64,000 nucleotides of DNA from Jatrophihabitans sp964252635 (GCF_964252635.1 NZ_CAXUNP010000004.1:82186-146185), one strand, 5' to 3'; counted from the stretch's first letter, positions 1-9,329 are shown. Notes: generated by a model not told the origin, from the sequence alone. Numbers and translations: made by a program.

Positions 1-857
1 TCGTCGACGGGGCGGACCGCGTCGCCCCGGTGCTCGACGCGGTCGCCGACCAGCTCGGCCTGGCCCACGGCACGCCGGTGAGCATCGCGCCCTACGACGT
101 GCCGGCCACGGCCATCGGCACCGGCGCCACCTCGACCGGCCTGTCCTTCGGCGTGCTGGGCACGACGTTGTGCGTCGGCACGGTGGCCGACGACCCGCGC
201 CTGGACCGCGCCCCCAACGGCATGACGCTGCCGGGCGCCGGGCCGGGTCGCTGGCTCATCGCCTACGCCACCATGGTCGGCACCGAGGTGCTGGACTGGG
301 CCGCCCGCCTGCTCGGCCTGGCCGACGCACGTGCGGTCGTCGAGCTGGCCGGCGGCTCCACGCGCACCGTGCCGCCGCTCGTGCTCCCGTACCTGTCGGT
401 CGCCGGCGAGCGCAGTCCCTTCCTGGACTCGCGCGTGCGCGGCACCGTCACCGGGCTGGACACCGGGCACACCCCGGCCGATCTCGCCCGCGGCGTGCTC
501 GACGGGCTCACGCTCGTGGTCCGTGACTGCCTCGCCGCCGCCGGCCTGCCGGACTCGCTGGCGCTGTCGGGCGGCGGTTCGGCCAGCACGACGTGGTGCC
601 AGAACATCAGCGACGCGACCGGCGTACCGGTCACGACGCCCGACGTGGGCGAGGTCGGGGCACGCGGGGCGGTCATCTGCGGCGCGGCCGACCTGGGGCG
701 CTTCGACGACGTCGACCAGGCCGTCGCGGCCGCGGTCGGCACCGGGACGACCTTCACCCCCGACCGCGAGCGGACGGCCTACTTCGACGACGCCTACGAG
801 CGCTTCGTCGGGGCCCGCGAGCTGCTCCGCTCCGGCGAACAGACGGCGCGCGGCTGA
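1..857 (+). CDS. FGGY-family carbohydrate kinase, C-terminal part (5' end outside window)
   Basis: The open frame already runs at base 3, so the N-terminal half lies upstream and only about 285 residues are visible. What remains is the second actin-fold domain of a FGGY sugar kinase: an AGERSPFLDSRVRG segment followed by a long helix and the glycine-rich ATP-binding SGGGSAS motif, then the DVGEVGARGAVICGA stretch typical of the family end. The family phosphorylates pentuloses, pentitols or related sugars using ATP in the cytoplasm. The substrate cannot be read from this half; xylulokinase-like or polyol kinase are both possible. A membrane-anchored protein gene starts 5 bp after the stop. Family assignment is firm, substrate unknown. 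Confidence 0.85.
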   Translation, partial: VDGADRVAPVLDAVADQLGLAHGTPVSIAPYDVPATAIGTGATSTGLSFGVLGTTLCVGTVADDPRLDRAPNGMTLPGAGPGRWLIAYATMVGTEVLDWAARLLGLADARAVVELAGGSTRTVPPLVLPYLSVAGERSPFLDSRVRGTVTGLDTGHTPADLARGVLDGLTLVVRDCLAAAGLPDSLALSGGGSASTTWCQNISDATGVPVTTPDVGEVGARGAVICGAADLGRFDDVDQAVAAAVGTGTTFTPDRERTAYFDDAYERFVGARELLRSGEQTARG

Positions 858-862
858 CGCCC

Positions 863-1519
863 GTGTCCGACGACGAACCGGGCATCGAGTTCGTCGACGC
901 CGACGACGCGCAGGACGGTGAGACGGACCTGCTCGACACCGCACCGGTGGGGCGACGGCGCGGCGTGCTGACTGCCGTCGCGGTGCTCGTCGCGGCCGTG
1001 CTCGTCGTCGTCGGCGTCGTCACAACCCGGCACGCGTCCACCGACGCGCATCCGGCCGATCCGACGGTGACCGCCCGACCGTCGGCGCCGGCACCCCCGC
1101 CGATCGAGCTGCCGACCACCACTCCCCGGCCCTCGGTACGCCAGTGGGAGGGCGTGGCCGGCACCGCCGCGCGCAGCGTGTGCGCCAGCTGCGCCGTCGA
1201 CGACGCACCGGCGGGCGTAGAGACCGCCGCGCGGCGTGCCCTGCGCACCGTGAGCCGGTTCCGTGCCGTGGTGCTCGACCGTCACCAGGCGCTCGTCGTG
1301 TCGGTGTTGCTGGCCGACGGGTCGGAGCTGGCGGCGGTGCTGACCCCGCCGTCGGTGATTCCCGACCCCACGACGTTCGGCGTGCCGCCGCCGCTCGGCG
1401 TGCAGAGCCAGCGCAACCGCGGTGACCGGCTCGTCGTCGTCATCGGCGGCAACGTGCACGCGGTCGGACTACTCGCCCGGCCTGCGGTGCAGCGCTGGTT
1501 GGCCGCGCTGCACCGCTGA
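863..1519 (+). CDS. Single-pass membrane-anchored protein of unknown function
   Basis: I do not recognise this 218-residue protein. GTG at 863 is chosen because it follows the upstream stop by 5 bp and puts an acidic cytoplasmic tail of about 30 residues, then RRR, ahead of one hydrophobic segment (roughly residues 34-55). A Pro/Thr-rich linker follows (about 58-95), then a compact extracytoplasmic domain of about 120 residues with a CASC pair near residue 114 that could be disulfide bonded or metal binding. This is type II single-pass topology. No catalytic motif is visible. It sits between a sugar kinase and an MFS exporter and may be co-transcribed with either. Existence of the gene is likely, function unknown. 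Confidence 0.7.
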   Translation: MSDDEPGIEFVDADDAQDGETDLLDTAPVGRRRGVLTAVAVLVAAVLVVVGVVTTRHASTDAHPADPTVTARPSAPAPPPIELPTTTPRPSVRQWEGVAGTAARSVCASCAVDDAPAGVETAARRALRTVSRFRAVVLDRHQALVVSVLLADGSELAAVLTPPSVIPDPTTFGVPPPLGVQSQRNRGDRLVVVIGGNVHAVGLLARPAVQRWLAALHR

Positions 1520-1539
1520 CCGGTTCTCCGGCGGGCGGC

Positions 1540-3159
1540 GTGCGATCGGTCACCGTCCGGCCGAAGCGGAAGCAGAGGCCCCGCACGGGTGTTCGCACGT
1601 CAGTGTCCACACCGATCACCGCCGCCGGGGTACCGCCATCAGCCGACCCAACGACGGCCGCGACGGGCTCATCGGGCTCGTCCGACCAGGTGACGCACTG
1701 GCGGCACCGCTATTTCTCCCCGTACACGCTCGCCGTTGCGCTGTCGCTGCTGGCCCTGTCGCCGTTCATCGTGCTGACGACGGCCACCGAGGCGGTCAGC
1801 TCGCTGATCGGGTCCAGCCTGCACACCTCGGCGACCACGCTCGAGGTCGCGTCCGGCTTGTCGAACGCCGGCTACGCGCTCGGCGCGGTGGTGGCCGCGG
1901 ACCTCTCCCAGCGCTTCGTGCAACGTCACCTGTTCCTGACCTACGAGGCCGTGTTCGTCGTGGCCTCGCTGCTGGCCGGGCTCGCCCCCAACGCCCCGGT
2001 CTACGTCATCGGTCACGTCCTGCAGGGCATGGCCACCGGGCTGCTGCTCGTCGCTGCTCTGCCACCGCTGATCCTGCGGTTCCCACCGAGCCGCCTGCCG
2101 CTCACGGTGGCGTTCGTCAACATCGGCCTGTTCGGCGCGATCGCCCTGGGGCCGTTCCTCGGCGATGTGCTCGCGCAAGCGGGCACCTGGCGCTGGCTGC
2201 TGATCGGCGCCGCGGTCCTCGGCGCCCTCGGCTGGGTGTCGGCCTGGTTCGGCTACGAGACGTGGCCGCCGATGAACCCCGAGCTGCCCGTCGACAAGCC
2301 GGTGTTCCCGCTGGCCGTGGCCGCTACCTTCCTGCCGTTCCTGGGCAGTGCCCTGGCCGGCACGGTCGGCTTCGCCTCGCCCTGGTTCTGGGGGCCCATC
2401 GCCGTCGGTGTCCTCGCCCTGCTGACCCTCATCGTCTATGAGTACCGGCACCGCGAGGAGCCGCTGATGCCGGTGCGTGCGCTGTCCAGCGCCCTGCCCG
2501 TCTCCGGCACCATCGGCGCCATGCTCGGCGGCGGCGCGTTCGTGGCCGCCCTGTCGCTCGTCGCCCTGCTGCAGCAGCAGCGGGGGGTTGGCCTGGTGAC
2601 CGCCGGGCTGCAGCTGCTGCCCCTGGTCGCCGGGGTGGCGGTCTCCTCGATCCTGTTCCGGCACCTCATCACCCGCGCGGCCCTGCCGTTGCTCGCCGCG
2701 TCCGGCCTGCTGGCCGTCATCGCCGGCATCGGCGTCGTGCTTCCTGTCGCGTGGTCGGCGCCACCGGCGGTCCTCGTCCCGATCGCCTCGGCGCTGCTCG
2801 GTTTCGGCGCCGGATCGGCGGTGGCGCCCGCGCTGTTCCTCGCCGGGATGGGCGTCGAGTCGCAGAAGATCGGCCGGGCGTTCGCGCTCATCGAGCTCCT
2901 GCGCAGCGAGGCAGCGTTCCTCATCGCCCCGGTGCTGCTCGTGCTGGCCGCGCATATCGGCGGCCTGGCCGGCATCCGCGAGGCCTTGGTCATCTCGCTG
3001 CTCATCGCCGTCCTGGGCCTGCTGATCGCCTTGGCCGTCTACCTGGGCAGCGGCACCCGACGGCACGCCCCACAGATCGACGACTGGCTCGGCGGGGACG
3101 GCCCGGCGTTGCACTCGCCCCCGGTCCTCGCCCGGCTGCGCGGCCGCGCGACCGGCTGA
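1540..3159 (+). CDS. MFS transporter, DHA2-like, probable drug exporter
   Basis: An integral membrane protein with about 14 predicted hydrophobic segments between residues 60 and 520, as expected for DHA2 (14-helix) major facilitator proteins that export drugs or toxic metabolites using the proton gradient. The first helices carry the usual pattern of a conserved acidic/aromatic start and an SNAGYALGAVVAADLSQRF segment where the family has its motif A region. The N-terminal tail is long and polar, so the true start may be GTG 1603 rather than GTG 1540. It begins 20 bp after the preceding gene and ends shortly before a convergent SDR gene. Substrate unknown. Confidence 0.85.
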   Translation: MRSVTVRPKRKQRPRTGVRTSVSTPITAAGVPPSADPTTAATGSSGSSDQVTHWRHRYFSPYTLAVALSLLALSPFIVLTTATEAVSSLIGSSLHTSATTLEVASGLSNAGYALGAVVAADLSQRFVQRHLFLTYEAVFVVASLLAGLAPNAPVYVIGHVLQGMATGLLLVAALPPLILRFPPSRLPLTVAFVNIGLFGAIALGPFLGDVLAQAGTWRWLLIGAAVLGALGWVSAWFGYETWPPMNPELPVDKPVFPLAVAATFLPFLGSALAGTVGFASPWFWGPIAVGVLALLTLIVYEYRHREEPLMPVRALSSALPVSGTIGAMLGGGAFVAALSLVALLQQQRGVGLVTAGLQLLPLVAGVAVSSILFRHLITRAALPLLAASGLLAVIAGIGVVLPVAWSAPPAVLVPIASALLGFGAGSAVAPALFLAGMGVESQKIGRAFALIELLRSEAAFLIAPVLLVLAAHIGGLAGIREALVISLLIAVLGLLIALAVYLGSGTRRHAPQIDDWLGGDGPALHSPPVLARLRGRATG

Positions 3160-3176
3160 CCCGCTGACGGGCGCCG

Positions 3177-3953
3177 CTACTCGACGTGCGGCTGACCGGT
3201 GGACGCCGTGGTGCCGCCGTCGACGGTCAGCGTCGCCCCGGTGATGTAGGCCGCGTCGGCGCTGGCCAGGAACAGCACGGCCGGCGCGATGTCCTCGGGC
3301 TCACCCGGTCGCCCGAGCGCGATGCGGTTGACGAAGGGCCGCAGCGAGGCCTCGTCGCGGCCGACGCCGGCCGTCGCGTCGGTCAACGTGAACGCGGGGG
3401 CCACCGAGTTCAGGCGGACTCCGCGCGCTCCCCAGTCCAGCGCGATCGACTGGACGAAGTTCATCACCGCGGCCTTGGTGGCGTTGTACGCGGCCTGGCC
3501 CCAATCGCCACGCAGCCCGGACACCGAGCCCACCGCGACCAGGTTCCCTCCCGTGCGCTCGAGTTCGGGCAGCGCGGCCTGGGTCAGGAAGACGAACGCG
3601 TCGATGTTGGTGGCCCGGAACGCGTCCCACTCGTCGGCACCCAGCTCGGTGAACTCCTGCGGTGCGTACCGGGCCGCGTTGTTGACCACGACATCGAGAC
3701 GGCCGAACTTCCCCACGACCGACTCGACGATCGAGCCTGCGGCGTCGCGGTCGGACAGGTCCGCGGTCAGCGCCAGCACGCGGTCGTCGTCGAAGCCCTC
3801 CAGTGTCTCCTCGAGCGGGTCCACGCGCCGACCGACCACCGCGACGAGCGCTCCGTTGTCCAGGAAGGCACGTGCGATGGCCCGGCCGATGCCGCTGCCG
3901 CCGCCGGTGACCAGGACGACTTTGTCGGTGAACTCGTAACGGTTGTGGGTCAT
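3177..3953 (-). CDS. SDR-family NAD(P)-dependent oxidoreductase
   Basis: A classical short-chain dehydrogenase/reductase of 258 residues. It shows the cofactor motif TGGGSGIGRAIA near residue 15, the NNAA motif at about residue 90, an active-site serine (VGSVSG), the catalytic YNATK (Tyr-x-x-x-Lys) and the C-terminal ITGATLTVDGG. The ATG at 3953 gives the normal short N-terminus (MTHNRYEF before the Rossmann strand). Such enzymes reduce ketones or oxidise alcohols in the cytoplasm. Its divergent neighbour at 4016 is another Rossmann-fold protein, so they may share a control region of about 60 bp. The substrate cannot be inferred. Confidence 0.9.
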   Translation of the reverse strand: MTHNRYEFTDKVVLVTGGGSGIGRAIARAFLDNGALVAVVGRRVDPLEETLEGFDDDRVLALTADLSDRDAAGSIVESVVGKFGRLDVVVNNAARYAPQEFTELGADEWDAFRATNIDAFVFLTQAALPELERTGGNLVAVGSVSGLRGDWGQAAYNATKAAVMNFVQSIALDWGARGVRLNSVAPAFTLTDATAGVGRDEASLRPFVNRIALGRPGEPEDIAPAVLFLASADAAYITGATLTVDGGTTASTGQPHVE

Positions 3954-4015
3954 GCGCGGGCCAACGGCGCGCCCCCGACCGGGTATTCCGTCCGTTCCCG
4001 TGTCAGAGTCGAGCA

Positions 4016-4759
4016 ATGAGGATCGCAGTGGCCGGTGGCACCGGTCTCGTCGGGCGGCTCGTGGTGCAGGCGGCCCGCGACGCGGGGCACGACACCGTCG
4101 TCCTGTCGCGCACCAAGGGCAGCGACGTGCTGCGCGGCACCGGCGTGGACGAGGCACTCGCCGGGGCCGACGTGGTCGTCGACGTCACCAATTCGGTGGG
4201 CACGAGCCGCGCGAAGTCGGTCGCGTTCTTCGGCACCGCCACGCCGATCCTGCTCTCCGCGGCGGGGCGGGCCGGGGTCGCCCACCACGTCGCGCTGTCC
4301 ATCGTCGGCATCGACCGGGTACCGAACGGTTACTACGCCGGCAAGCTGGAGCAGGAGAAGCTCGTGGCCGACGGCCCGGTGCCCTGGACCGTTCTGCGCG
4401 CGACCCAGTTCCACGAGTTCGCCGGCCAGTTGCTGGGTCAGACCAAGGGCCCGGTGGCGCCGGTCCCACGCATGCGCTCGGCTCCCGTCGCCGCCGCGGA
4501 GGTCGCGCACCGGCTCGTCGAGATCGCCACGGGAGCTCCGCTGGGCAGGGCACCGGAGTTCGCCGGGCCGGAGACCCACGAGATGCCGGACCTGGCCCGC
4601 CGCCTGCTGCGCCACCGCGGCACCCGCCGCCTCGTCGTGCCGGTGCCGGTTCCGGGCGAGGCCGGCCGCGCGATGGCGACGGGTGGGCTGCTGCCCGGCC
4701 CGGACGCCGTGCTCGGCAGCGAGACCTTCGACCAGTGGCTGGCGCGTCAGCCCGGCTGA
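4016..4759 (+). CDS. NAD(P)-binding protein, NmrA / atypical SDR type
   Basis: A 247-residue Rossmann-fold protein beginning directly with the dinucleotide motif AVAGGTGLVG. It lacks the classical catalytic YxxxK but has a YYAGKLEQEKL segment where atypical SDRs have a Tyr-x-x-x-Lys-like helix, followed by a WTVLRATQFHEF motif typical of NmrA-like and NAD(P)H-binding sugar epimerase relatives. Members are either redox sensors or weak oxidoreductases; this one is called a NAD(P)H-binding protein only. It is divergent from the SDR at 3177-3953, and its last 13 bp overlap the convergent hypothetical gene that follows. Confidence 0.8.
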   Translation: MRIAVAGGTGLVGRLVVQAARDAGHDTVVLSRTKGSDVLRGTGVDEALAGADVVVDVTNSVGTSRAKSVAFFGTATPILLSAAGRAGVAHHVALSIVGIDRVPNGYYAGKLEQEKLVADGPVPWTVLRATQFHEFAGQLLGQTKGPVAPVPRMRSAPVAAAEVAHRLVEIATGAPLGRAPEFAGPETHEMPDLARRLLRHRGTRRLVVPVPVPGEAGRAMATGGLLPGPDAVLGSETFDQWLARQPG

Positions 4760-5142
4760 GCCAGGGCGGCGAGCGCCGCCTGCTGCTGCGCGTCGAGCGC
4801 CCGGTTCGGCGCGACACCCGCCAGCGCCTCGGCGGCCAGGTGCGGATCGGCGGCGAGCTCGTCACGCAGTTCGTCGAAGACCCGGGCGACGACGGGCGCG
4901 CCCAGCAGCGCCACCGCGGCGGCGACCCGCAGCTCCCACCGCCGGCGGGCGGCGTCCCCGGGGTCGACGACGAGGGACCGCGACGGCTTGACCCGCGGCT
5001 CCCCCGCCAACAGGTCGAAGGCGGCGGCCACGCCGACGTCGGGGTCGTGTGCCAGCAGCGCCCGCCAGGTCGCGGCCAGTACCGGCGCCGACCCGGTACC
5101 GCCGCGCACCTCGCCGAGCTGCTGCCGCGTCGTCTCGTCCAT
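4747..5142 (-). CDS. Hypothetical soluble alpha-helical protein
   Basis: A 131-residue protein that I do not recognise. It is rich in Ala, Leu, Arg and Glu, with no signal peptide or membrane segment and probably all-helical. The ATG at 5142 is the first start in frame. It overlaps the 3' end of the convergent NmrA-like gene by 13 bp and diverges from the FUSC gene with only about 26 bp between starts. Support is frame integrity, codon pattern consistent with neighbours and the otherwise empty gap, not homology. Confidence 0.6.
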   Translation of the reverse strand: MDETTRQQLGEVRGGTGSAPVLAATWRALLAHDPDVGVAAAFDLLAGEPRVKPSRSLVVDPGDAARRRWELRVAAAVALLGAPVVARVFDELRDELAADPHLAAEALAGVAPNRALDAQQQAALAALAQPG

Positions 5143-5168
5143 GTGCCGACGCTAGACCGGCGGGGTGG

Positions 5169-7544
5169 ATGATGGATCGAGTGTCGAGGTCCCTGTCCCC
5201 ACGTCCCGGCGCACAGCTGGGACTCCGCGACGATGCCCTCGTCGACCGTCCGCCCGATCGGACGGCGCGCCGCTGGCTCCGCGACGCCGTCGACCGCCTG
5301 GCCGGGGCCGACCCGGGACTGGGTCAGCTCCGCACCGCTGGCCAGGCGGTGCTCGGCATCCTCGTCGCGGTCGGGCTCGTCTACGGCTTCGTGCGGCTGA
5401 CCGGCGCGCTGCAACTGCCGGCGGGCGCGGGCCCCGCCGCCGTCGTCAGCGCGACGAACCACGCACTGCTCATCGTGGAGATCCTCGTCGGCGGCATCGT
5501 GGCCATGATGGCCGGTTTCGCGGTCAACGACGCGACGCCGGCGCAGCAACTCGTGTCGACGCTGATCCTGCCGTTCCCGCTGCTCGGCGCGATGGCCACC
5601 GGCCTGGCGCTCGGTGCGTACCGCATCCCGTCGCTGGTGTTCCTCGTCGTGCTGATGACCCTCGCGGTCTACGTCCGCCGCTGGGGCCCACGGGGTTTCG
5701 CGTCGGGCCTGGTCGCGTTCAACGGCGGGTTCCTGGGCTTCTTCCTGCACCGCGAACTGACGGTGAGCGACCTCGGCTGGCTGGCGGCGGACGTCGGCCT
5801 CGGCATCGTCGCCTCGCTGCTGATCCGCTTCGTGGTCCTGCGCACCGACCACGAGGGCACCCTGGACCGGATGCGTCGCTCCTGGCGGGCCCGGGCCCAT
5901 CGGTTGCTCGAGCTCAGCGCGCAGGCCGTCGCGGCGGCACCGACCGGCCACCGGTCACCGCCGGGGCCGCGGGACGTCCGGCGCGACGAGGACCGGATCC
6001 GTCGCCAGCTGGTGCGGTTCAACGAGTCCACCCTGATCGTGGACGCGCAGCTGGTGATCACCTCGCCGAACTCGGCGCGACTGGAGGCGCAGGAGCTGTT
6101 CACGGCGGAACTGTCGCTCACCAACTGCGCCCGGTTCTCGGCCGCACTCGGCCACGCGCTCACCGCCGACGACAGCGACCTGCGCGGCACGTCGATCCGG
6201 GCCCTGGCCGCGGCGCGCACCGGCGACTGGACGCGGGCGCAGGCGCTGGCCGCGACGCTGCGCGACAGCTCCGGCTCGAGTGACCGGGTCACCACCCTGG
6301 TGCGGCGGCTCGCCCTCTCGATCGAGCAGTACGCGTCCTCGCGGGAGCGGCTGCACGCGGCGATCGAGGACCGCCGGCGTGGTGGGACGATCGCCACCTA
6401 CACGCCCGCCGTGGAACTCACCAACGGGTTCCTCCCGGGCTCGGTGCCAGTGAGCGCGGAGGCGTCGACCACTCCCGGCCGCGGGCGCTTCGAACACGCC
6501 ACGTTGCCGCCCTACCTGCGGTCGAGCATCCAGATCGCCATCGCGTCGACCATCGCCGTCGTCGCCGGGGACGCGCTGAACGGGTTCCGGTTGTACTGGG
6601 CCGTGCTGGCCGCCTTCCTGGCGTTCATGGCCACCACCAACACCGGCGAGCAGGTTCGCAAGGCGTTGTTCCGCGTCGCCGGCACCGCAGTGGGCATCGT
6701 CGTCGGGGACCTGCTCGTGCACGTGACCGGTGGCAACGTGTGGGCCGCGCTGCCGATCGTGCTGGTGGTGCTGTTCCTCGGCATCTACCTGATCCGCGTC
6801 AACTACACCTTCATGGTCATCGGCATCACGATGATGCTGTCGCTGCTCTACTACCAGCTCGGCGAGTTCAGCTGGCACCTGCTCGTCCTGCGCCTGGCCG
6901 AGACCGCGGTCGGCGTCGGCGCGGTCGTGGTCACCGTGCTGGTCGTGCTGCCGCTGCGCCCGCAGCGCGTCCTGACGACCGCCGTGCTGCTCTGGTTCCG
7001 TGCGCTGTCGACCCTGCTCGACGCCTCGCTCGACCGCCTGCTCGGCGGTGAGCCCCGCAACCTGCGCCCGGCCATCCGCGCGCTCGACGCGTCCTGGGCC
7101 GCCCTCGAGGCCACCGCCCAGCCGTTGCGGCACGCCACCTTCGGCCGTAACTCCTCCCAGCTCGCCGAGATCCGCGCCGTCAGCTCCGCCGCCCGGTTCT
7201 ACGCCCGGTCGATGGCCGAGGCGGTGCAGACCGTGCAGCTGTCCGACGTCCCGGAACTGCGGCCCGCCGTCCGCGACCTGCGCGCGTCCGCGGCGGCGAT
7301 CGAGCGCCGCGTCGAGACGGGTCAGCAGGGCGTCTACATGCGCGCTGCCGCGTCCGTCGACATCGCGGTTCGGACGTCGCCGGTGACCGCGGATCCGTCG
7401 GCCCTGTCCGCGCTGCGCGACCTGACCATGCTCGACGGATCGCTCGCCCGTCTCGCCCTCGCCCTGGGCATGGACGTCCGCGACCACGACACCGTCGACC
7501 TCATCGGCCGACCCACCACCGGCGCCGCCCCCGAGCGTCGGTGA
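5169..7544 (+). CDS. FUSC-family membrane protein (aromatic acid / fusaric acid exporter type)
   Basis: A large protein of about 791 residues with two clusters of transmembrane helices (roughly residues 55-230 and 445-600), each followed by a long charged helical cytoplasmic region. This repeated layout is that of FUSC / aromatic-acid-exporter family proteins. The second cluster contains a YWAVLAAFLAFMATTNTGEQ segment that resembles the family core. Members export aromatic acids or other organic anions across the inner membrane. Two adjacent ATGs (5169 and 5172) are equally good starts. A strong hairpin follows the stop (7578-7618), so it is probably monocistronic. The substrate is not inferable. 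Confidence 0.8.
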   Translation: MMDRVSRSLSPRPGAQLGLRDDALVDRPPDRTARRWLRDAVDRLAGADPGLGQLRTAGQAVLGILVAVGLVYGFVRLTGALQLPAGAGPAAVVSATNHALLIVEILVGGIVAMMAGFAVNDATPAQQLVSTLILPFPLLGAMATGLALGAYRIPSLVFLVVLMTLAVYVRRWGPRGFASGLVAFNGGFLGFFLHRELTVSDLGWLAADVGLGIVASLLIRFVVLRTDHEGTLDRMRRSWRARAHRLLELSAQAVAAAPTGHRSPPGPRDVRRDEDRIRRQLVRFNESTLIVDAQLVITSPNSARLEAQELFTAELSLTNCARFSAALGHALTADDSDLRGTSIRALAAARTGDWTRAQALAATLRDSSGSSDRVTTLVRRLALSIEQYASSRERLHAAIEDRRRGGTIATYTPAVELTNGFLPGSVPVSAEASTTPGRGRFEHATLPPYLRSSIQIAIASTIAVVAGDALNGFRLYWAVLAAFLAFMATTNTGEQVRKALFRVAGTAVGIVVGDLLVHVTGGNVWAALPIVLVVLFLGIYLIRVNYTFMVIGITMMLSLLYYQLGEFSWHLLVLRLAETAVGVGAVVVTVLVVLPLRPQRVLTTAVLLWFRALSTLLDASLDRLLGGEPRNLRPAIRALDASWAALEATAQPLRHATFGRNSSQLAEIRAVSSAARFYARSMAEAVQTVQLSDVPELRPAVRDLRASAAAIERRVETGQQGVYMRAAASVDIAVRTSPVTADPSALSALRDLTMLDGSLARLALALGMDVRDHDTVDLIGRPTTGAAPERR

Positions 7545-7577
7545 CCTGACTGCACCCGGACCCGAACGGCCCGGACA

Positions 7578-7618
7578 CGACGACGGGGCCCCAGCGCGCT
7601 GCCGGGGCCCCGTCGTCG
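7578..7618. terminator. Bidirectional terminator hairpin between convergent genes
   Basis: A perfect 15-bp inverted repeat (7578-7592 against 7604-7618) with an 11-nt loop lies between the FUSC stop and the S53 peptidase stop. The stem is GC-rich with no clear T-run, as is common for actinobacterial terminators, and can serve both converging transcripts. Confidence 0.8.
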
Positions 7619-7629
7619 GTATGACATCC

Positions 7630-8820
7630 CTAGAAGGCGCCCACCCCGTTCGGGGTGCCGAGGCCGGTCGGGCCGTCCCAGCCGGTGCGCGAGGTGCACA
7701 GCACGGCCGGCGAGCAGCTCCCGTTGCTGCCGGACGTCACGTCGTTCAGCGACGAGGTGTGCGACCACGTGTAGCTGGCCGGGTAGCCGGACAGGTTGCC
7801 GCCCTGGGCGTAGACGCTCGCGATGATCGGCGACGACGCGCTCGTGCCGCCGTAGACCTGCCACCCCGACGCGCCCTGGTAGGGGGTCGAGTCGTAGACG
7901 GCGACGCCGGTGTTCGGGTCGGCGACGGCCGACACGTCGGCGTTGGCCTTGCCGCTGCATTGGGTGGCCGAGGTCTGCCACGACGGCTTGGCGTTCAGCG
8001 TCGAGCAACCACTGCCGGCACCGCTCCACGCCTGCTCCGTCCAGCCGCGGCTGTTCGACGCCTTGGACAGGCTGGTACCGCCGACCGCGACGACGCTGTC
8101 GAAGCTGGCCGGTGACTCGACGCCGTACCCGTCGTCACCCGTCGACGCGGTGATTGCGATGCCGGGGTGGTTGTAGGCGCTGCTCGAGGAGGAATCGCTG
8201 CCGCCGTAGCTGTTGCTGATGGCCGCCACCCCCCGCGATGCGGCGTAGTTGACGCCCGCACCCAGGTCGGAGAACGAGGTCGACTTCGCCTCGACGAGCA
8301 GGATGTGGCAGTCCGGGCAGGCGGCCGACACCATGTCGAGGTCGAGGCTGATCTCGGTGGCCCACCCCGCGTCGGTCTTCGGGTAGCTCGTCGTGCCGGT
8401 CTGACTCACCTTCGAGAAGCAGCCGTTGGACGTGGTGCACGCCGGAAGCCCGTACTGCGAGCGGTAGTACGCCAGGTCCGCCTCGGCGGTCGGGTCGTTG
8501 TAGGCGTCGACGATCGCGACGGTCTTGCCGCCGCTGGAGGCCGACGCCAGGTTGTAGGCCGAGCGGATGTCGGACGGGCCGTAACCGCTGGGCGTGGACG
8601 CCGCCGCGCGCTTGCCGGCCATCGGCGTGTTCTTCGCCGACGTCACGACCCGCGCGAAGCAGGTGGCGTGTCCACGCGCCGGTGTCGCACTGCAGGTGCG
8701 CTCGCTGCCGTGGGCGCCCGTGGGGGCCGCCGACGCGGGGGTGGACACCGCCGCGGCGACGAGAACGACACCGCTGCCCGCGACCAGCGCGGACGTGACG
8801 GCTCTGCGGACTGAGATCAT
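7630..8820 (-). CDS. Secreted S53-family (sedolisin-like) serine-carboxyl peptidase
   Basis: A 396-residue exported peptidase. Residues 1-32 form a signal peptide (RR start, hydrophobic core, cleavage after ASA). The catalytic domain begins near residue 79. It carries the sedolisin Glu-x-x-x-Asp pair (E156, D160 in ATEISLDLDM), an oxyanion-type Asp in STGDDG (about D229/D230) and the nucleophile in GGTSAS (S327). A C-terminal DxxxG-type segment and GLGTPNG loop resemble the family calcium site. The usual sedolisin prodomain of more than 150 residues is absent; only about 45 residues separate signal peptide and catalytic domain. The ATG at 8820 is preceded by a good GGAGG site. Likely an extracellular endopeptidase. 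Confidence 0.87.
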   Translation of the reverse strand: MISVRRAVTSALVAGSGVVLVAAAVSTPASAAPTGAHGSERTCSATPARGHATCFARVVTSAKNTPMAGKRAAASTPSGYGPSDIRSAYNLASASSGGKTVAIVDAYNDPTAEADLAYYRSQYGLPACTTSNGCFSKVSQTGTTSYPKTDAGWATEISLDLDMVSAACPDCHILLVEAKSTSFSDLGAGVNYAASRGVAAISNSYGGSDSSSSSAYNHPGIAITASTGDDGYGVESPASFDSVVAVGGTSLSKASNSRGWTEQAWSGAGSGCSTLNAKPSWQTSATQCSGKANADVSAVADPNTGVAVYDSTPYQGASGWQVYGGTSASSPIIASVYAQGGNLSGYPASYTWSHTSSLNDVTSGSNGSCSPAVLCTSRTGWDGPTGLGTPNGVGAF

Positions 8821-8939
8821 GGGGCCTCCGGTCGGTACCGCGCTGTGTGCGCGTGGTTACCGTGCGTGCCTCCCGGTGCCCCCGTCCAGAGGGTTCTACC
8901 GTCAGGTTGTTCCTGGGAAGAACCGGACAGTTGGGACGA

Positions 8940-9329
8940 TCAGGACGCGTATCCGGGCTGGCCGTAGGCCTGCGGGCCACCGATGGCCTTCGGCGACGGC
9001 CCGTACTGGTTGTCGCCGTGACTGTCCTGGCAGGTGAACACGATGAGCACGATGACGCCCACGATCGGGACCAGCACGATGAAGAACCACCAGCCCGTGC
9101 GGCTCGTGTCGTGCAGCCTGCGCACGAGCACGGCGAGGCCGGGAAGCAACAGCGCCAGGGAGACCAGCAGGCCAGGGATACGCGAGTCGATCACCGCGTC
9201 GATGACGGCCATGACGACCGAGACCATGACGTTGAACAAGAAGAAGTACCAGTACTCCGAGCGACGGGCGCGTCCGGAGAACACGGCGTATTTGTGGAAG
9301 ACGCTGCTGACTGCCTGGCCCATGTTCAT
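8940..9329 (-). CDS. DUF805 family membrane protein
   Basis: A 129-residue protein with four hydrophobic segments. It shows the DUF805 signature: an N-terminal FSGRARRSEYWYF motif near residue 18 and RRLHDTSRTGWW after the third helix region. The family (YhaH-like) consists of small inner-membrane proteins of unknown function. The C-terminal tail is Gly/Pro/Gln-rich and cytoplasmic or exposed. Two ATGs (9329 and 9323) are possible starts. The gene stands alone between the divergently oriented upstream region of the anti-sigma-type gene and the S53 gene. Confidence 0.85.
   Translation of the reverse strand: MNMGQAVSSVFHKYAVFSGRARRSEYWYFFLFNVMVSVVMAVIDAVIDSRIPGLLVSLALLLPGLAVLVRRLHDTSRTGWWFFIVLVPIVGVIVLIVFTCQDSHGDNQYGPSPKAIGGPQAYGQPGYAS

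Noticed and set aside
1669..3114. Minus-strand open frame of about 480 codons
   Set aside because: It is antisense to the MFS transporter and is Gln/Arg/Gly/Asp-rich shadow sequence.
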